DNA from: an uncultured Eubacterium sp. | GTDB lineage: Bacteria; Bacillota; Clostridia; Lachnospirales; Lachnospiraceae | Assembly (NCBI GenBank): GCA_900552795.1 | Contig: USBB01000003.1 | Location: forward strand, 58,056-122,055 | Direction: 5' to 3' | Length of the DNA stretch: 64,000 bases | Shown here: piece after piece, positions 39,643-49,948 of the stretch | Layout of the letters: the number at the start of each line of letters is the position of its first letter | How positions within the stretch are numbered: the first letter of the stretch is position 1 | Made by a program: the position numbers and the translations under genes | Notes under the pieces: generated by a model | What the model was told of the DNA's origin: nothing | The model's input: the letters and a program-made list of their open reading frames with translations, nothing else | Database searches by the model: none

Positions 39643-41205
39643 ATGCCTGATTGTTCAATAAGAAATATAATAAATAGAATACAAAACGGAGAGATTCGCA
39701 TACCATCATTTCAACGTGATTATGTGTGGGGATATGATAATGTTGCATTTTTGATTGATAGCATTTATAAAGGTTTTCCAATAGGTTCAATATTGTTTTG
39801 GAGAACAAGAGAGCAATTACATACTGAAAAACAATTGGGAAATTATATATTACCTTCTCCACAAAAAAATTATCCTATAGATTATGTTTTAGATGGACAA
39901 CAAAGACTCACTTCGTTATTTAGTGTATTTCAGACAGAATTGAAACCGGAAATTAAAAACGAAATGGACATATATTTTATTATTGATGAGATAGACACAA
40001 TTCAAAAAAGTAGGTTTATCCCCTTGGCGAAGGAAGATGTAGATATAAAAAAACATTTTCCAATTAGCGCGCTGTTTGATTCTGTATTATATCGTAAAGC
40101 AACAGAAATGTATGATGATAGTACTAAAATTAAGATAGATAAATTACAAGAAAAATTTAAAGAAGCAAAAATTCAATATCAATTATTAGAAACTGATGAT
40201 AAAGAGCATGTAGCTATTGTTTTTGAAAGGATAAATCGCGCAGGTGTACCATTAAATACATTTCAATTATTTAATGCGTGGAGTTGGAGTGAATCCTTTG
40301 ATTTACAAGATGAATTAAATGTTTTAGCAGAAGAACTTTCATGGCATGGATTTAATGAACTTATAAATCAACAAGAGTTATTATTAAAATGTTTTACAGG
40401 TGTTATTTTAGAAAGTACTGCACCTAAATCAGTCCTAGATTTAGATGGAAATTTAATTAGAGCTAATTATGAAAAGATAAAAAATGGTATAAAGTCATCT
40501 ATAGATTTTTTACAAAAGGAATTAAATATACACAACTTAAAAAATTTACCATATCCATCTATGTTAATCGCGTTAACTTCATTTTTTGCTACAAATAAGA
40601 AAAATGGAAAAACATTTGATGATAAACAGCGCGCAGAATTAATAAAATGGTTTTGGAAATGCTGTTTTTCAAGAAGATACTCCAGTGGTGTAAACGATGC
40701 ACAAGAAACTGATATAAAAGCAATGAAAGAATTAAGTAATAATAGTGATTATTCTATTACCAATTTCAAATGTTCAATATCGCGCTCATTTTTTGTGGAT
40801 AATCAATTTAATATTGGTGCTGCAAATACTAAAACATTTATTCTCTTATTAGCAAGTAAAACACCGCGGTCTTTTATATCAGGAGCAAAAGTGGATTTGA
40901 GTAAAACTTTAAAGGCGGCAACATCAAGGGAGTTTCATCATATATTTCCAGATAAATATTTGCAAAGGAATAATTATGTGAAAAAAGATATATATTGTTT
41001 GGCTAATTTTTGTTTTTTAAATAACGCGGATAATCAGAAAATCAAAGACCATGCTCCTTCAGAGTATAAGAAAGAAATTGTAGGTAATCTAATAGAAATA
41101 ATGGATTCAGCACTTTGTCCTCACAATGCAATGGATTTATCATATGAAGATTTCTTAGAAAAGAGAACAATGATATTGATGGATTATGCAAATTCGCTGG
41201 TATAA
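39643..41205 (+). CDS. GmrSD-like defence protein (DUF262 plus C-terminal HNH)
   Basis: 520 residues from ATG 39643. The N-terminus has the DUF262 ParB/Srx-like signature, 'IPSFQRDYVWGYDNVAFLID' and DGQQRLTSL. The C-terminus has 'REFHHIFPDKYLQRNNYVKK' and an Asn-rich NFCFLNNADNQKIKDH, the DUF1524/HNH nuclease pattern. Single-chain proteins of this build act as modified-DNA restriction or anti-phage nucleases. The gene sits alone between tail genes, uses more CG-rich words (GCGC, CCGCGG) than its neighbours, has its own SOS-like promoter and a bidirectional terminator: a moron acquired by transfer, probably against competing phages. Confidence 0.85.
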   Translation: MPDCSIRNIINRIQNGEIRIPSFQRDYVWGYDNVAFLIDSIYKGFPIGSILFWRTREQLHTEKQLGNYILPSPQKNYPIDYVLDGQQRLTSLFSVFQTELKPEIKNEMDIYFIIDEIDTIQKSRFIPLAKEDVDIKKHFPISALFDSVLYRKATEMYDDSTKIKIDKLQEKFKEAKIQYQLLETDDKEHVAIVFERINRAGVPLNTFQLFNAWSWSESFDLQDELNVLAEELSWHGFNELINQQELLLKCFTGVILESTAPKSVLDLDGNLIRANYEKIKNGIKSSIDFLQKELNIHNLKNLPYPSMLIALTSFFATNKKNGKTFDDKQRAELIKWFWKCCFSRRYSSGVNDAQETDIKAMKELSNNSDYSITNFKCSISRSFFVDNQFNIGAANTKTFILLLASKTPRSFISGAKVDLSKTLKAATSREFHHIFPDKYLQRNNYVKKDIYCLANFCFLNNADNQKIKDHAPSEYKKEIVGNLIEIMDSALCPHNAMDLSYEDFLEKRTMILMDYANSLV

Positions 41206-41248
41206 ACACCGCGGTATTTTATTAATTTGGTTGTTATATATAGGTATA

Positions 41249-41288
41249 TAATAAAGGGCAGAGAAAATAATACTTCTGCCCTTTATTA
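41249..41288. terminator. bidirectional terminator behind the GmrSD-like gene
   Basis: TAATAAAGGGCAGA pairs perfectly with TCTGCCCTTTATTA (14 bp). A palindrome ACCGCGGT lies just after the stop codon. Confidence 0.85.
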
Positions 41289-41383
41289 TTATAAATTGAA
41301 TACTGATTATGATTATTACGGTGTTGCAGATATGCAATGCCTTTTTTATTTAGAAAAAATTTTAGAAATGGAGTGTGATAAAA

Positions 41384-42169
41384 ATGAAGGATTTTATGTA
41401 TGATAATCAATATGCAAGTGACTATCAATTAATGATATGTTCTTTTGAAAAATCATCAGGTGCAACCACAGTAGATATGGGGTCACAATTTGAAAATAAT
41501 CAAATTAAAATTGTTGGTACAGACGAGTTTATAAACATTAATAATGATTACTCTACTCCTTCTCCATTTCCTTTTCAAGTGTGCAAAATTACTAATGATT
41601 ATACAGCAGATGAGATAACTTCATATGAGTTTAGTAATATAAATAGATGGTTAAACAGAAAAGAATCTCATAGGTTTAAAATAGATAAAGATAATTATGA
41701 AGATATTTATTTCGTTGGAAGATTTAATATTAAGGCAATAAAAATTAAGGATATTATTTATGGTTTAGAACTAACATTTGTATCGGATTTTCCGTACGGA
41801 TTTTCTGACGAAATTACAGAAACATTTACAGGTAAAGATTTTTCAGTTTACAATTACAGCGATGAAATAGGCATTTTATTGCCTACAATAAAAATTACTT
41901 GTAAAGAAGAGGGTGATTTAATAATAAGAAATAGTATGGATAATGAAATATTTAAACTTACAGAATGTAAAAATGGTGAAAATATTATTATTGATAGTAA
42001 AAATATGATTATACAAAGTAGTGATTTATCGCATAAAGTATATGATTGTTTTAATTATAATTATATTAAATTATGCAATACCTATACAGAAAGAGAAAAT
42101 AAATTCAATTCTACTTTAAACATAGATATGGAAATTAAATATTCTCCTGTTAGAAAGGTTGGTATTTGA
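41384..42169 (+). CDS. distal tail protein (Dit)
   Basis: 261 residues from ATG 41384 (GGAG 10 nt upstream). It has the Dit pattern of siphophages: 'DFMYDNQYASDYQLMICSFE' at the start, a central RFKIDKDNYEDIYFVGRF segment and a beta-rich C-terminal galectin-like half. Dit forms the hexameric hub between tail tube and baseplate. It overlaps the next gene by one base (TGATG), as Dit and Tal usually do. Confidence 0.8.
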   Translation: MKDFMYDNQYASDYQLMICSFEKSSGATTVDMGSQFENNQIKIVGTDEFININNDYSTPSPFPFQVCKITNDYTADEITSYEFSNINRWLNRKESHRFKIDKDNYEDIYFVGRFNIKAIKIKDIIYGLELTFVSDFPYGFSDEITETFTGKDFSVYNYSDEIGILLPTIKITCKEEGDLIIRNSMDNEIFKLTECKNGENIIIDSKNMIIQSSDLSHKVYDCFNYNYIKLCNTYTERENKFNSTLNIDMEIKYSPVRKVGI

Positions 42170-45100
42170 TGAGAAAAATTGATATAAAAAAATTGTTTAG
42201 ATTAAGTAAAAACAATGAGGTCATACCCCTCCATTTTATTTTGGGAAATAGACAGCAGAATAAATTTGGTGAAATCAACAATATTTTTAATGTTAATTAT
42301 CACCCACAACTTCAAACTTCTGAAATAAATTTTAGTATTTATAAAACGGTAAATGGCGAAGAATGTAGGCTATGGGATGAGATTATTAACAGAAGATTAT
42401 TATGGGTTAAAGAATATGATGAATGGTTTGAAATCTATGTTGATATTGATGATTCTGAAAAAGTAACAAAAAAAAATGTAAAAGGTATAAATCTATGTCA
42501 AGCAGAATTAAGTCAAGTTGATACACCAGTTATAGAAATCAATACAGAGGAAGATATTTCTCGTGATGATTATGAAGTTTCAGTTTTTTATAATCCTAAT
42601 AATAAAAAGGCTTCTACACTTCACAGACTATTAAATAAAGCACAAAATTATACAATTAAACATGTAGACACCACTCTTCATTCTATAAAAAAGACCTTTA
42701 GTATAAGCGAAGGCAATAAATTATATGACTTTTTAACAGGCACCATTTCTGAAGAAATAGGATGTCTTTTTTTATTTGATTCAAACGAACGTGGTATATA
42801 TGTATATGACATGCAAACAACTTGTTTAGAATGTGGTTATAGGGATGAACAATCTTTTAAAATATGTCCAAAATGTGGTAATAAAATTTTACATTCTGCA
42901 TATGGAAAAGATACCACTATCCTTATTGATAAGAATAATTTAGGAAAAGGAATACAATTATCAAGTAATTCTAGTGAAGTTAAAAACTGTTTCCAAGTAA
43001 GCGGTGGAGATGAAATTATTAATGCTGCTATCGCTTCTATCAATCCAAACGGTTCACAATATATTTATATATTTGATGAGGATACAAGAAGTGATATGCC
43101 GAATACTTTAGTTGAAAAATTAGATAATTATAATCGTTTACAGGAAAATTATAAAACTACCCATGAATATAAATTATCTGAAAATATTGTAAAGGCATAT
43201 AATGATGTAATAAAAAAGATTAATAATATATATCCTGATAGCTACAACCCTATTGAGCTTTCTTATATTGGATATAATAGCATTATTGAAAAGTATTATG
43301 ATTCAATTGACTTAAAACTTTATCTCGAAAGCTCAATGATGCCTACTTTTAAACAATCTGATATAACTGCTAAAACAGAGGTTGAAAAAATATATAAAGA
43401 GTTAAAAGTTGTTTCTGTTAAAGATAGTTCAAATATTTCTAAATCCACTGCTGATAATGCTGTTCTTCTTATGGCTAGAGCTATAGTTAATACAAAAATT
43501 TATAAAATTAAAATACAAAATTCTTCTATTACTTCTCAATTTTGGACAGGTCAAATTTCATTAACAAATGTTTCCGATGAAGATGATGTTGCTACTACAT
43601 CTTCTATTACTGTTACTATAAATGATGATTATTTATCATATGTTAAACAAAAAATTGAAAAAACTGCTGCTAAAATTGACGATTCACAAATAAAAGATAT
43701 TTACAAAATCGAAGATTTAGAAGAATTTAAATTTGAGCTTAAAAAATATTGTTTATCAAGATTAAAGTCTTTTCAAAATGTCTACGAATCTATTCTTAGT
43801 ATCTTACAAGAAGAAGGTTTTTCAAATGAAGAAAGTGAATTTTATCAAACCTTTTATTTACCTTATTACGAAAAATCATTGGCAATAGAAAATGAATTAT
43901 CTATAAGAGATACGGATATTGGTATTGTTACAACGTTACAAAAAGAATTGCTTGAAATTATGAAGGATACTCAAGAGGCATTAAATCTTGAAAAGTATAT
44001 TGGCTTTGAATTATGGAAAGTTTTCTTGTGCTACAAACGTGAGGACAAGTATCATAATGAAAATTACATTTCGGATGGTTTGAGTAATTCTGAACTCGTA
44101 AAAAAAGCTAATGAATTAATCACTGTAGCAACGAATGAACTAATAAAATCTAGTCAAAAACAATATACAATAACAGCTACTTTACATAATTTATTGCTTA
44201 TTTTAGATGAAAATGGTGAACAGGTATTTAAACCTATCTTAGATGATTTTGAACTTGGCAATTATATTAATTGTAAAATTGATGGTGTTATCTATAAAAT
44301 GCGTATTATTGATATTACAATTGATTATGATAATTTGTCTGAATTATCAATCACCTTTTGTGATGTCGTTAAAGGTGGAAATATAGTCAATAAAATGAGT
44401 GAATTAATAGGTAAAACTAATTCTATTGTTAACTCATACTCTTCTACTATTAAACAAGCTCAACAAGGCGAAAAAGCAAATTATACATTAGAAAAATTGC
44501 AAAAAGAAGGTTTAGACTCTGCGCAATACAATGTATTTAGTCAAAATGCAAAAATCGTTGTTGATAATTATGGTATTCTTGGAAGAAATTATGATGATGT
44601 TTATGATGTTTATTCTGATGAACAAATAAGAATTAATGGTAGTAATTTAATCATGACAAACGACGCATGGCTTTCTACAACATTGGCAATTGGTAAACAA
44701 AAATATACTCTTAATGGTGAAACATATGAAGTTTACGGTGTTAATGCAAATACTGTTATAGGTGGTACTGTTATAGCTGGTCAAATATTTTCTGCTAATT
44801 ATAAGACTGACAAAAATGGCAATGTAATAGATGGTACTCACATTGATTTGCAAAATGGCAATTTTACTCTTGCTGGTGGCGATTTTTCTTACGACAGAAA
44901 AGAACGTCGATTGAAATTAAAAAATATTGATATTGATTGGACTTTATCAAGTCCCCCATCGACATCGGATGTCATTGGCATGAAGGATTTAGAGTCTGAA
45001 TTAAATAGTAATATTTCTAATGTAGATAATAAATTAAATAATTTCAAAGGTGAGCAGGCCGAAAGTAATAAAAATTTTTCGGATAAAATCAATTCTACAA

Positions 45101-45462
45101 ATCAATCTTTAGATGGTTTAACAAATGATTTGTCTAACTTCAAAAAACAAACTCAAACTAATTTTTCTAGTACAAATGGTGCAATACAGATTACAACTAC
45201 TCATTTTAATGATTTTACCACTGAGTTTTATAGATATATTAGATTTGAAGATGGCAAAATTCTTTTAGGAGAAAGTAACAATCAAATTAGCCTAACTATG
45301 AAAAATAACAGGGTATATTTTTCACAAGATGATAAAGAAATTGCTTATTTTAGTGATAAAAAGTTTTATGTTCTTGATGGAGAATTTGTAGACAGTTTAT
45401 CTATTGCAAATCTTGTGATAACAAAAAAGAAAAATGGAAATATATCTTTCAATATTAAATAA
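42169..45462 (+). CDS. tail-associated protein (Tal), prophage endopeptidase tail family
   Basis: 1097 residues. The N-terminal ~400 residues form the conserved hub domain. An inserted zinc ribbon, 'CLECGYRDEQSFKICPKCGN' (about 222-241), is unusual. Long helical regions follow (about 430-680), then a beta-rich part and a coiled-coil end (about 940-1010). Tal closes the tube end and often digests or binds the cell wall; no protease motif is obvious here. Start coupled to Dit. It ends before a ~70-nt gap without a gene. Confidence 0.75.
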   Translation: MRKIDIKKLFRLSKNNEVIPLHFILGNRQQNKFGEINNIFNVNYHPQLQTSEINFSIYKTVNGEECRLWDEIINRRLLWVKEYDEWFEIYVDIDDSEKVTKKNVKGINLCQAELSQVDTPVIEINTEEDISRDDYEVSVFYNPNNKKASTLHRLLNKAQNYTIKHVDTTLHSIKKTFSISEGNKLYDFLTGTISEEIGCLFLFDSNERGIYVYDMQTTCLECGYRDEQSFKICPKCGNKILHSAYGKDTTILIDKNNLGKGIQLSSNSSEVKNCFQVSGGDEIINAAIASINPNGSQYIYIFDEDTRSDMPNTLVEKLDNYNRLQENYKTTHEYKLSENIVKAYNDVIKKINNIYPDSYNPIELSYIGYNSIIEKYYDSIDLKLYLESSMMPTFKQSDITAKTEVEKIYKELKVVSVKDSSNISKSTADNAVLLMARAIVNTKIYKIKIQNSSITSQFWTGQISLTNVSDEDDVATTSSITVTINDDYLSYVKQKIEKTAAKIDDSQIKDIYKIEDLEEFKFELKKYCLSRLKSFQNVYESILSILQEEGFSNEESEFYQTFYLPYYEKSLAIENELSIRDTDIGIVTTLQKELLEIMKDTQEALNLEKYIGFELWKVFLCYKREDKYHNENYISDGLSNSELVKKANELITVATNELIKSSQKQYTITATLHNLLLILDENGEQVFKPILDDFELGNYINCKIDGVIYKMRIIDITIDYDNLSELSITFCDVVKGGNIVNKMSELIGKTNSIVNSYSSTIKQAQQGEKANYTLEKLQKEGLDSAQYNVFSQNAKIVVDNYGILGRNYDDVYDVYSDEQIRINGSNLIMTNDAWLSTTLAIGKQKYTLNGETYEVYGVNANTVIGGTVIAGQIFSANYKTDKNGNVIDGTHIDLQNGNFTLAGGDFSYDRKERRLKLKNIDIDWTLSSPPSTSDVIGMKDLESELNSNISNVDNKLNNFKGEQAESNKNFSDKINSTNQSLDGLTNDLSNFKKQTQTNFSSTNGAIQITTTHFNDFTTEFYRYIRFEDGKILLGESNNQISLTMKNNRVYFSQDDKEIAYFSDKKFYVLDGEFVDSLSIANLVITKKKNGNISFNIK

Positions 45463-45534
45463 CATTATTCAATCTTATTAGTTATTAAAATTAATGAAAT
45501 TTTTTATTCATAAATAGAATCGAGGTGACTATTA

Positions 45535-47286
45535 TTGGCGGATTTTTCTTTAAAATCAAGTTCTTATCAAGGAAGATATCTTATACTTGAATGTTCACAG
45601 CGTATAGATATAGACAGTTATAGTTCAATAATTGATTGGACTTTATCATCTGTAGGTGGGAGTAGTTCTTATTACAGTATTGCACCAACAACAGTTACTA
45701 TAGATGGAAATACAGTTTATTCAAAAGGTCATACCTCTTGGAGCGACAAGGTATTTCCTGCTTCAACTGGAAGTGTAAGTGGTTCTTTAACCATACACCA
45801 TGACGATTCTGGTTCTAAATCAATTGAAGTATGTTTAAGTACGTCGGTTTATACAGATACTCCAAATGATTATTCAGACACATGGAATTTGAACAGTATA
45901 GCAAAAGTTTCTGTACCAACCTTATCGAAAGACGAAGTGTGTTTTGGTGAAAATATAACTATATATTCTAATAGAACTTCTAATAACTTTACACATCATC
46001 TTTATTATTGTATGAATGGTGGTGATTGGAAGTGGATAGGTGGTTTTTCTGATTCTTATGATTGGAATATTCCTAAAAGTTTGATGAATGAAATACCTGG
46101 TAGTAATTACGGATATATAACATTTTTAGTACACACATTTAGTGGAGGTATTAACATTGGTAGTAATACAGTATCAATATCTGTTGGAGTTCCTGATAAT
46201 ATAGTTCCAATTATTGATACGATATCTTGTAAAGATACATTACAATATCAAAATGGTTATTTTATTCAAAATAAATCAAAAATATTAATATCTGTAAATG
46301 CTTCTTCTGCTTATTCAAGTTCTATTGTAAGTTATAAAATTGAAGCCAATGGTGGAATATATAATTACAACAATGCTACTACTTCTGAAATTATTAATGC
46401 AGGAGTTAATACTATAAAAGTTACAGTTACCGACAGTAGAGGTAAAAGTTCTACTCAAGAAAAAACAATAACTGTAATTCCTTACACAAACCCATACAAA
46501 AATGTTTTAAGTGCAAATCGTTGTACCAGTGAAGGAATCGATGATGATAAGGGAGAATATGCAAAAATAAATATAAAAGCATATATCTCCTCTATAGAAA
46601 ATACAAACGAAAAGCAATTTGTATTATATTGTAAAAAAATCACTGATACAGTTTGGACAAAATATTATGAATATTCAGATTCCTATAGTTTTGAAGATAA
46701 TATAATTTTAAATTTAGACCCAGAATCAACATATAATATAAAATTAGTATGCAATGATTATTTTTCTTCAATTCCATTTGAGACAATATTAAATTCTGTG
46801 TTCTCTCTCATAGAATTAAAGAAAAATGGAAAAGGTATATCCTTTGGTAAAACAGCAGAATATGATATTTTTGATGTTAATTTAGATGCGAGATTTCGGA
46901 AGGATTTAATATGTAAGACTGTTAAAACAGAAAATGGTGGTGATTTAGATAATATTACTGGCTATGGTAATAACGAAAATGGTTCTTATTATAAATTTTC
47001 AGATGGAAGTTTAATATGTACAAAACTTATTCCATATGATACTTCTGCAAATATTCAATGGGGTACATTATACGAAACATCTGAAATCAATTTAGGAAAT
47101 TATGCACATCCTTTTATTAATAAACCAACAGTAAGTATATCTGTTGATGTTGATGAAGGAGCTTGTTTTACAGAGGGAATTTTAAAACCTACTGAAACTT
47201 ATTTTGGGAAAACTTGTTTGTGCCGGCCAACTGAATCTAACGTTAAAGGTGTACTACATTTAAAAGCTATTGGAAGATACAAGTGA
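45535..47286 (+). CDS. DUF859-like minor structural protein
   Basis: 583 residues, start at TTG after GAGGTGACT. The first ~330 residues follow the DUF859 phage pattern: 'WTLSSVGGSSSYYSIAPTTV', then a repeated Ig-like beta region. The C-terminal ~110 residues (GNNENGSYYKFSDGSLICTK onward, ending KAIGRYK) are clearly related to the end of the fibre at 47523, so the two proteins share a tip or trimerisation module. Confidence 0.75.
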   Translation: MADFSLKSSSYQGRYLILECSQRIDIDSYSSIIDWTLSSVGGSSSYYSIAPTTVTIDGNTVYSKGHTSWSDKVFPASTGSVSGSLTIHHDDSGSKSIEVCLSTSVYTDTPNDYSDTWNLNSIAKVSVPTLSKDEVCFGENITIYSNRTSNNFTHHLYYCMNGGDWKWIGGFSDSYDWNIPKSLMNEIPGSNYGYITFLVHTFSGGINIGSNTVSISVGVPDNIVPIIDTISCKDTLQYQNGYFIQNKSKILISVNASSAYSSSIVSYKIEANGGIYNYNNATTSEIINAGVNTIKVTVTDSRGKSSTQEKTITVIPYTNPYKNVLSANRCTSEGIDDDKGEYAKINIKAYISSIENTNEKQFVLYCKKITDTVWTKYYEYSDSYSFEDNIILNLDPESTYNIKLVCNDYFSSIPFETILNSVFSLIELKKNGKGISFGKTAEYDIFDVNLDARFRKDLICKTVKTENGGDLDNITGYGNNENGSYYKFSDGSLICTKLIPYDTSANIQWGTLYETSEINLGNYAHPFINKPTVSISVDVDEGACFTEGILKPTETYFGKTCLCRPTESNVKGVLHLKAIGRYK

Positions 47287-47303
47287 AATTAAGGAGTAAA
47301 AAG

Positions 47304-47507
47304 ATGGATAAACCTATTACAATACAAATAGAAGAAATTAAGGATAATTTAACTAATATCCTAAATAATTCAAATCTACCTTTATTTGTCATTAGATATA
47401 TATTAAAAGATTTATATTCAGAAGTATGTAATTTATATAATCAACAGGTTATTAATGACAAAACTGAATATCAAAATTATATTAATTCACAAAAAAATGA
47501 GAATTAA
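47304..47507 (+). CDS. hypothetical small baseplate-region protein, 67 aa
   Basis: From ATG 47304 with AAGGAG before it. Helical, with Asn-rich and Ile-rich segments (IEEIKDNLTNILNNSNLPL). Small proteins at this place often assist fibre folding; the role here is unproven. Confidence 0.6.
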   Translation: MDKPITIQIEEIKDNLTNILNNSNLPLFVIRYILKDLYSEVCNLYNQQVINDKTEYQNYINSQKNEN

Positions 47508-47522
47508 TTGGAGGTGATGTTT

Positions 47523-49874
47523 TTGAATTTATTAGATGAAAAACATATTAATGTAGATTTTGTCGAAAAAGAAATAAAATCTATACGTTGTTCTCAGTAC
47601 GATAAAGATTCAAGAGAATATATTGTTCACTTTTTTGATAATGGGAAAAAGCGTTTAATATCTTCTCAAGAAAAAGTTGTACTAAAACTCATGAAACCAG
47701 ATGCAAATCCTGTAGTAAATTACTGTACTATTAATGAAGATGGTACAGTAATTTTTAAGTTAACAGAACAGATATGTGCTGTGGCTGGTACTGCTCCATT
47801 TCAATTCATGCTTTTGGATACAAATGAAAAAACCATTGCTAATACTATGCCCTTAAAATTAATTATTGAAAAAGGTGTCTTTGATAATGATACGGTCACA
47901 AGTTCTTATGAATTTGATGCTCTACTTTCAATACTATTAGAGATAGAAGATATTAAAGATCATTTAACTGAACTTAACACAAAAGTTGAGATAAATGAAA
48001 ATGAGCGCATAAAAAATGAGAATAAACGTATAGAAAAAGAAGCACAAAGAGATAATGCTGAAGAGCAACGTCAATTAAAAGAAGAAGAACGTTTAAATAA
48101 CGAATCCCAAAGAGTTCTAAAAGAGAATAATAGAATTCTTGCTGAAGAAAACAGAATTGCTAAAGAGAATGAGCGAATTTTAAATGAAAACAGTCGTATC
48201 GAAAATGAAAGATTGAGAACTGATAATGAAAATTTAAGAATTACTAAGGAATCTGATAGAAAAAAGTCTGAAGAAGAACGTATTTTAAATGAAACTGCTC
48301 GTATAGATGCTGAATCTCATCGTAAGACTGAAGAAAATATTAGAATAGAAAACGAGAACAAACGAAAAACAAATGAAAGCAATCGTATAGATGCTGAAAA
48401 TAATAGAAAAATAGATTTTTCGGATATTCAAAATTCTTCAAATGAAATGATTGCTTCTGCAAATAAAGTTATAAGTAATGCTAATAATTCTAGTATTAAT
48501 GCTGATAAATCTGCTGAACGTGCTAATACAGCAGCTAAAAAATGTGAAGATATTATATCTAATAATTCTATAGTACTTCGGTCTGAAAAAGGGCAACCTA
48601 ATGGAATTGCTACATTAGACGACAATGGAAAAATACCTTCAAATCAACTTCCTTCTTATTTAGATGATGTAATCGAAGGCATTATGAGTAAAGATGGACA
48701 AACTTTTACTGATAATAATTTTGAGATTGTTGTTCCTGAAAGTGGAAAAATTTATATTGATATAAATACAAATATTACTTATAGATGGAGTGGAACTATA
48801 TTTTCACGTATAGGCAGTGATTTAGCTTTAGGAGAAACAATGTCTACTGCTTATCGTGGAGATAGAGGTAAGATTGCATATGAACACTCTTTATCTACAC
48901 ATGCTCGCACAGATGCTACTAAGGTAGAGAAATCAGTTGTAAACGGAAATATTAAAATAAACGGTACTGAAACAGTTGTATACAATCACCCATCAGGTAC
49001 TAATCCTCATGGTACAACTGCAAAGGATGTAGGACTAGGTAATGTACCTAATGTTGCCACAAATGACCAAATTATCACTTATAGTAAATCTACTACTCTA
49101 TCTGATTTAGTAAGCAGTGAGAAAATATCTGTTGCTTTTGGAAAAATTGCCAAGGCTATTACAGATTTAATATCTCATATTAAAGATAATGTAAAACATA
49201 TTACTGTTGATGAAAGAAATAAATGGGATAATGCAAGCACACACGCCTCTTCTACTCATGCACCAAGTAATGCTGAACCAAATCAAAATGCATTTTCAAA
49301 CATTGTTGTTGGCTCTACTACTATTTCAGCAGATTCTAAAACTGACAGTTTGAGTTTAGTTGCAGGTTCTAACGTCACTATTACAACTGATGGGACGAAT
49401 GATAAAATAACAATTTCGGCCACAGATACAAAATATACACATCCAACAACAAGTGGTAATAAACACATTCCTTCTGGTGGAACAACTGGGCAAATCTTGG
49501 AATGGTTTTCTAATGGCACTGCTAAATGGGGGAATTACATTACATATGGCAGCAATGAAAACGGACAATATTATAAGTTCTTGGATGGTACGCTTATTTG
49601 TACAAAAAGTGTTCTTATAGAAAATTATGATGTAAACATTGAATGGGGTTCTATGTATGAAGGTAAAACTGTGAGTTTAGGTGACTTTCCGTATTCTTTT
49701 ATTGAGATTCCTAACATACAAATCACTCATTCAGTTGGTAGGAGTGGTTTTTATGAACTTCTAACTGATAGTTCTACTACTCACATTGGGAATACGATTA
49801 TTTGTGCGCCAAAAAGTTATACAAATGGAACTTATGGATTTTTTGTACAAGCTATAGGTAGATGGAAAAAATAA
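47523..49874 (+). CDS. baseplate upper protein/tail fibre (BppU N-terminus)
   Basis: 783 residues from TTG 47523, chosen because GGAGGTGAT stands eight bases upstream. Residues 1 to ~135 fit the BppU N-terminal domain. Residues ~155-300 are a long coiled coil of 11-residue repeats (RIKNENKRIEKEAQRDN and so on, with Arg and Glu in register). Then come fibre modules (NGIATLDDNGKIPSNQLPSY), a gp12-like section with His-containing repeats, and a tip domain shared with the preceding DUF859 protein (YGSNENGQYYKFLDGTLICT ... QAIGRWKK). Probably a receptor-binding fibre. Confidence 0.8.
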   Translation: MNLLDEKHINVDFVEKEIKSIRCSQYDKDSREYIVHFFDNGKKRLISSQEKVVLKLMKPDANPVVNYCTINEDGTVIFKLTEQICAVAGTAPFQFMLLDTNEKTIANTMPLKLIIEKGVFDNDTVTSSYEFDALLSILLEIEDIKDHLTELNTKVEINENERIKNENKRIEKEAQRDNAEEQRQLKEEERLNNESQRVLKENNRILAEENRIAKENERILNENSRIENERLRTDNENLRITKESDRKKSEEERILNETARIDAESHRKTEENIRIENENKRKTNESNRIDAENNRKIDFSDIQNSSNEMIASANKVISNANNSSINADKSAERANTAAKKCEDIISNNSIVLRSEKGQPNGIATLDDNGKIPSNQLPSYLDDVIEGIMSKDGQTFTDNNFEIVVPESGKIYIDINTNITYRWSGTIFSRIGSDLALGETMSTAYRGDRGKIAYEHSLSTHARTDATKVEKSVVNGNIKINGTETVVYNHPSGTNPHGTTAKDVGLGNVPNVATNDQIITYSKSTTLSDLVSSEKISVAFGKIAKAITDLISHIKDNVKHITVDERNKWDNASTHASSTHAPSNAEPNQNAFSNIVVGSTTISADSKTDSLSLVAGSNVTITTDGTNDKITISATDTKYTHPTTSGNKHIPSGGTTGQILEWFSNGTAKWGNYITYGSNENGQYYKFLDGTLICTKSVLIENYDVNIEWGSMYEGKTVSLGDFPYSFIEIPNIQITHSVGRSGFYELLTDSSTTHIGNTIICAPKSYTNGTYGFFVQAIGRWKK

Positions 49875-49891
49875 ATATCGTGTTATTAAGG

Positions 49892-49918
49892 CAACTCTAA
49901 AAGGGTTGTTTTTTATTT
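49892..49918 (+). terminator. terminator between fibre and endolysin
   Basis: CAACTC / GGGTTG (one T-G wobble) with a 5-nt loop, followed by six T. Confidence 0.7.
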
Positions 49919-49948
49919 TATAAAAATTAATTAAAGGAGGAAAACAAT

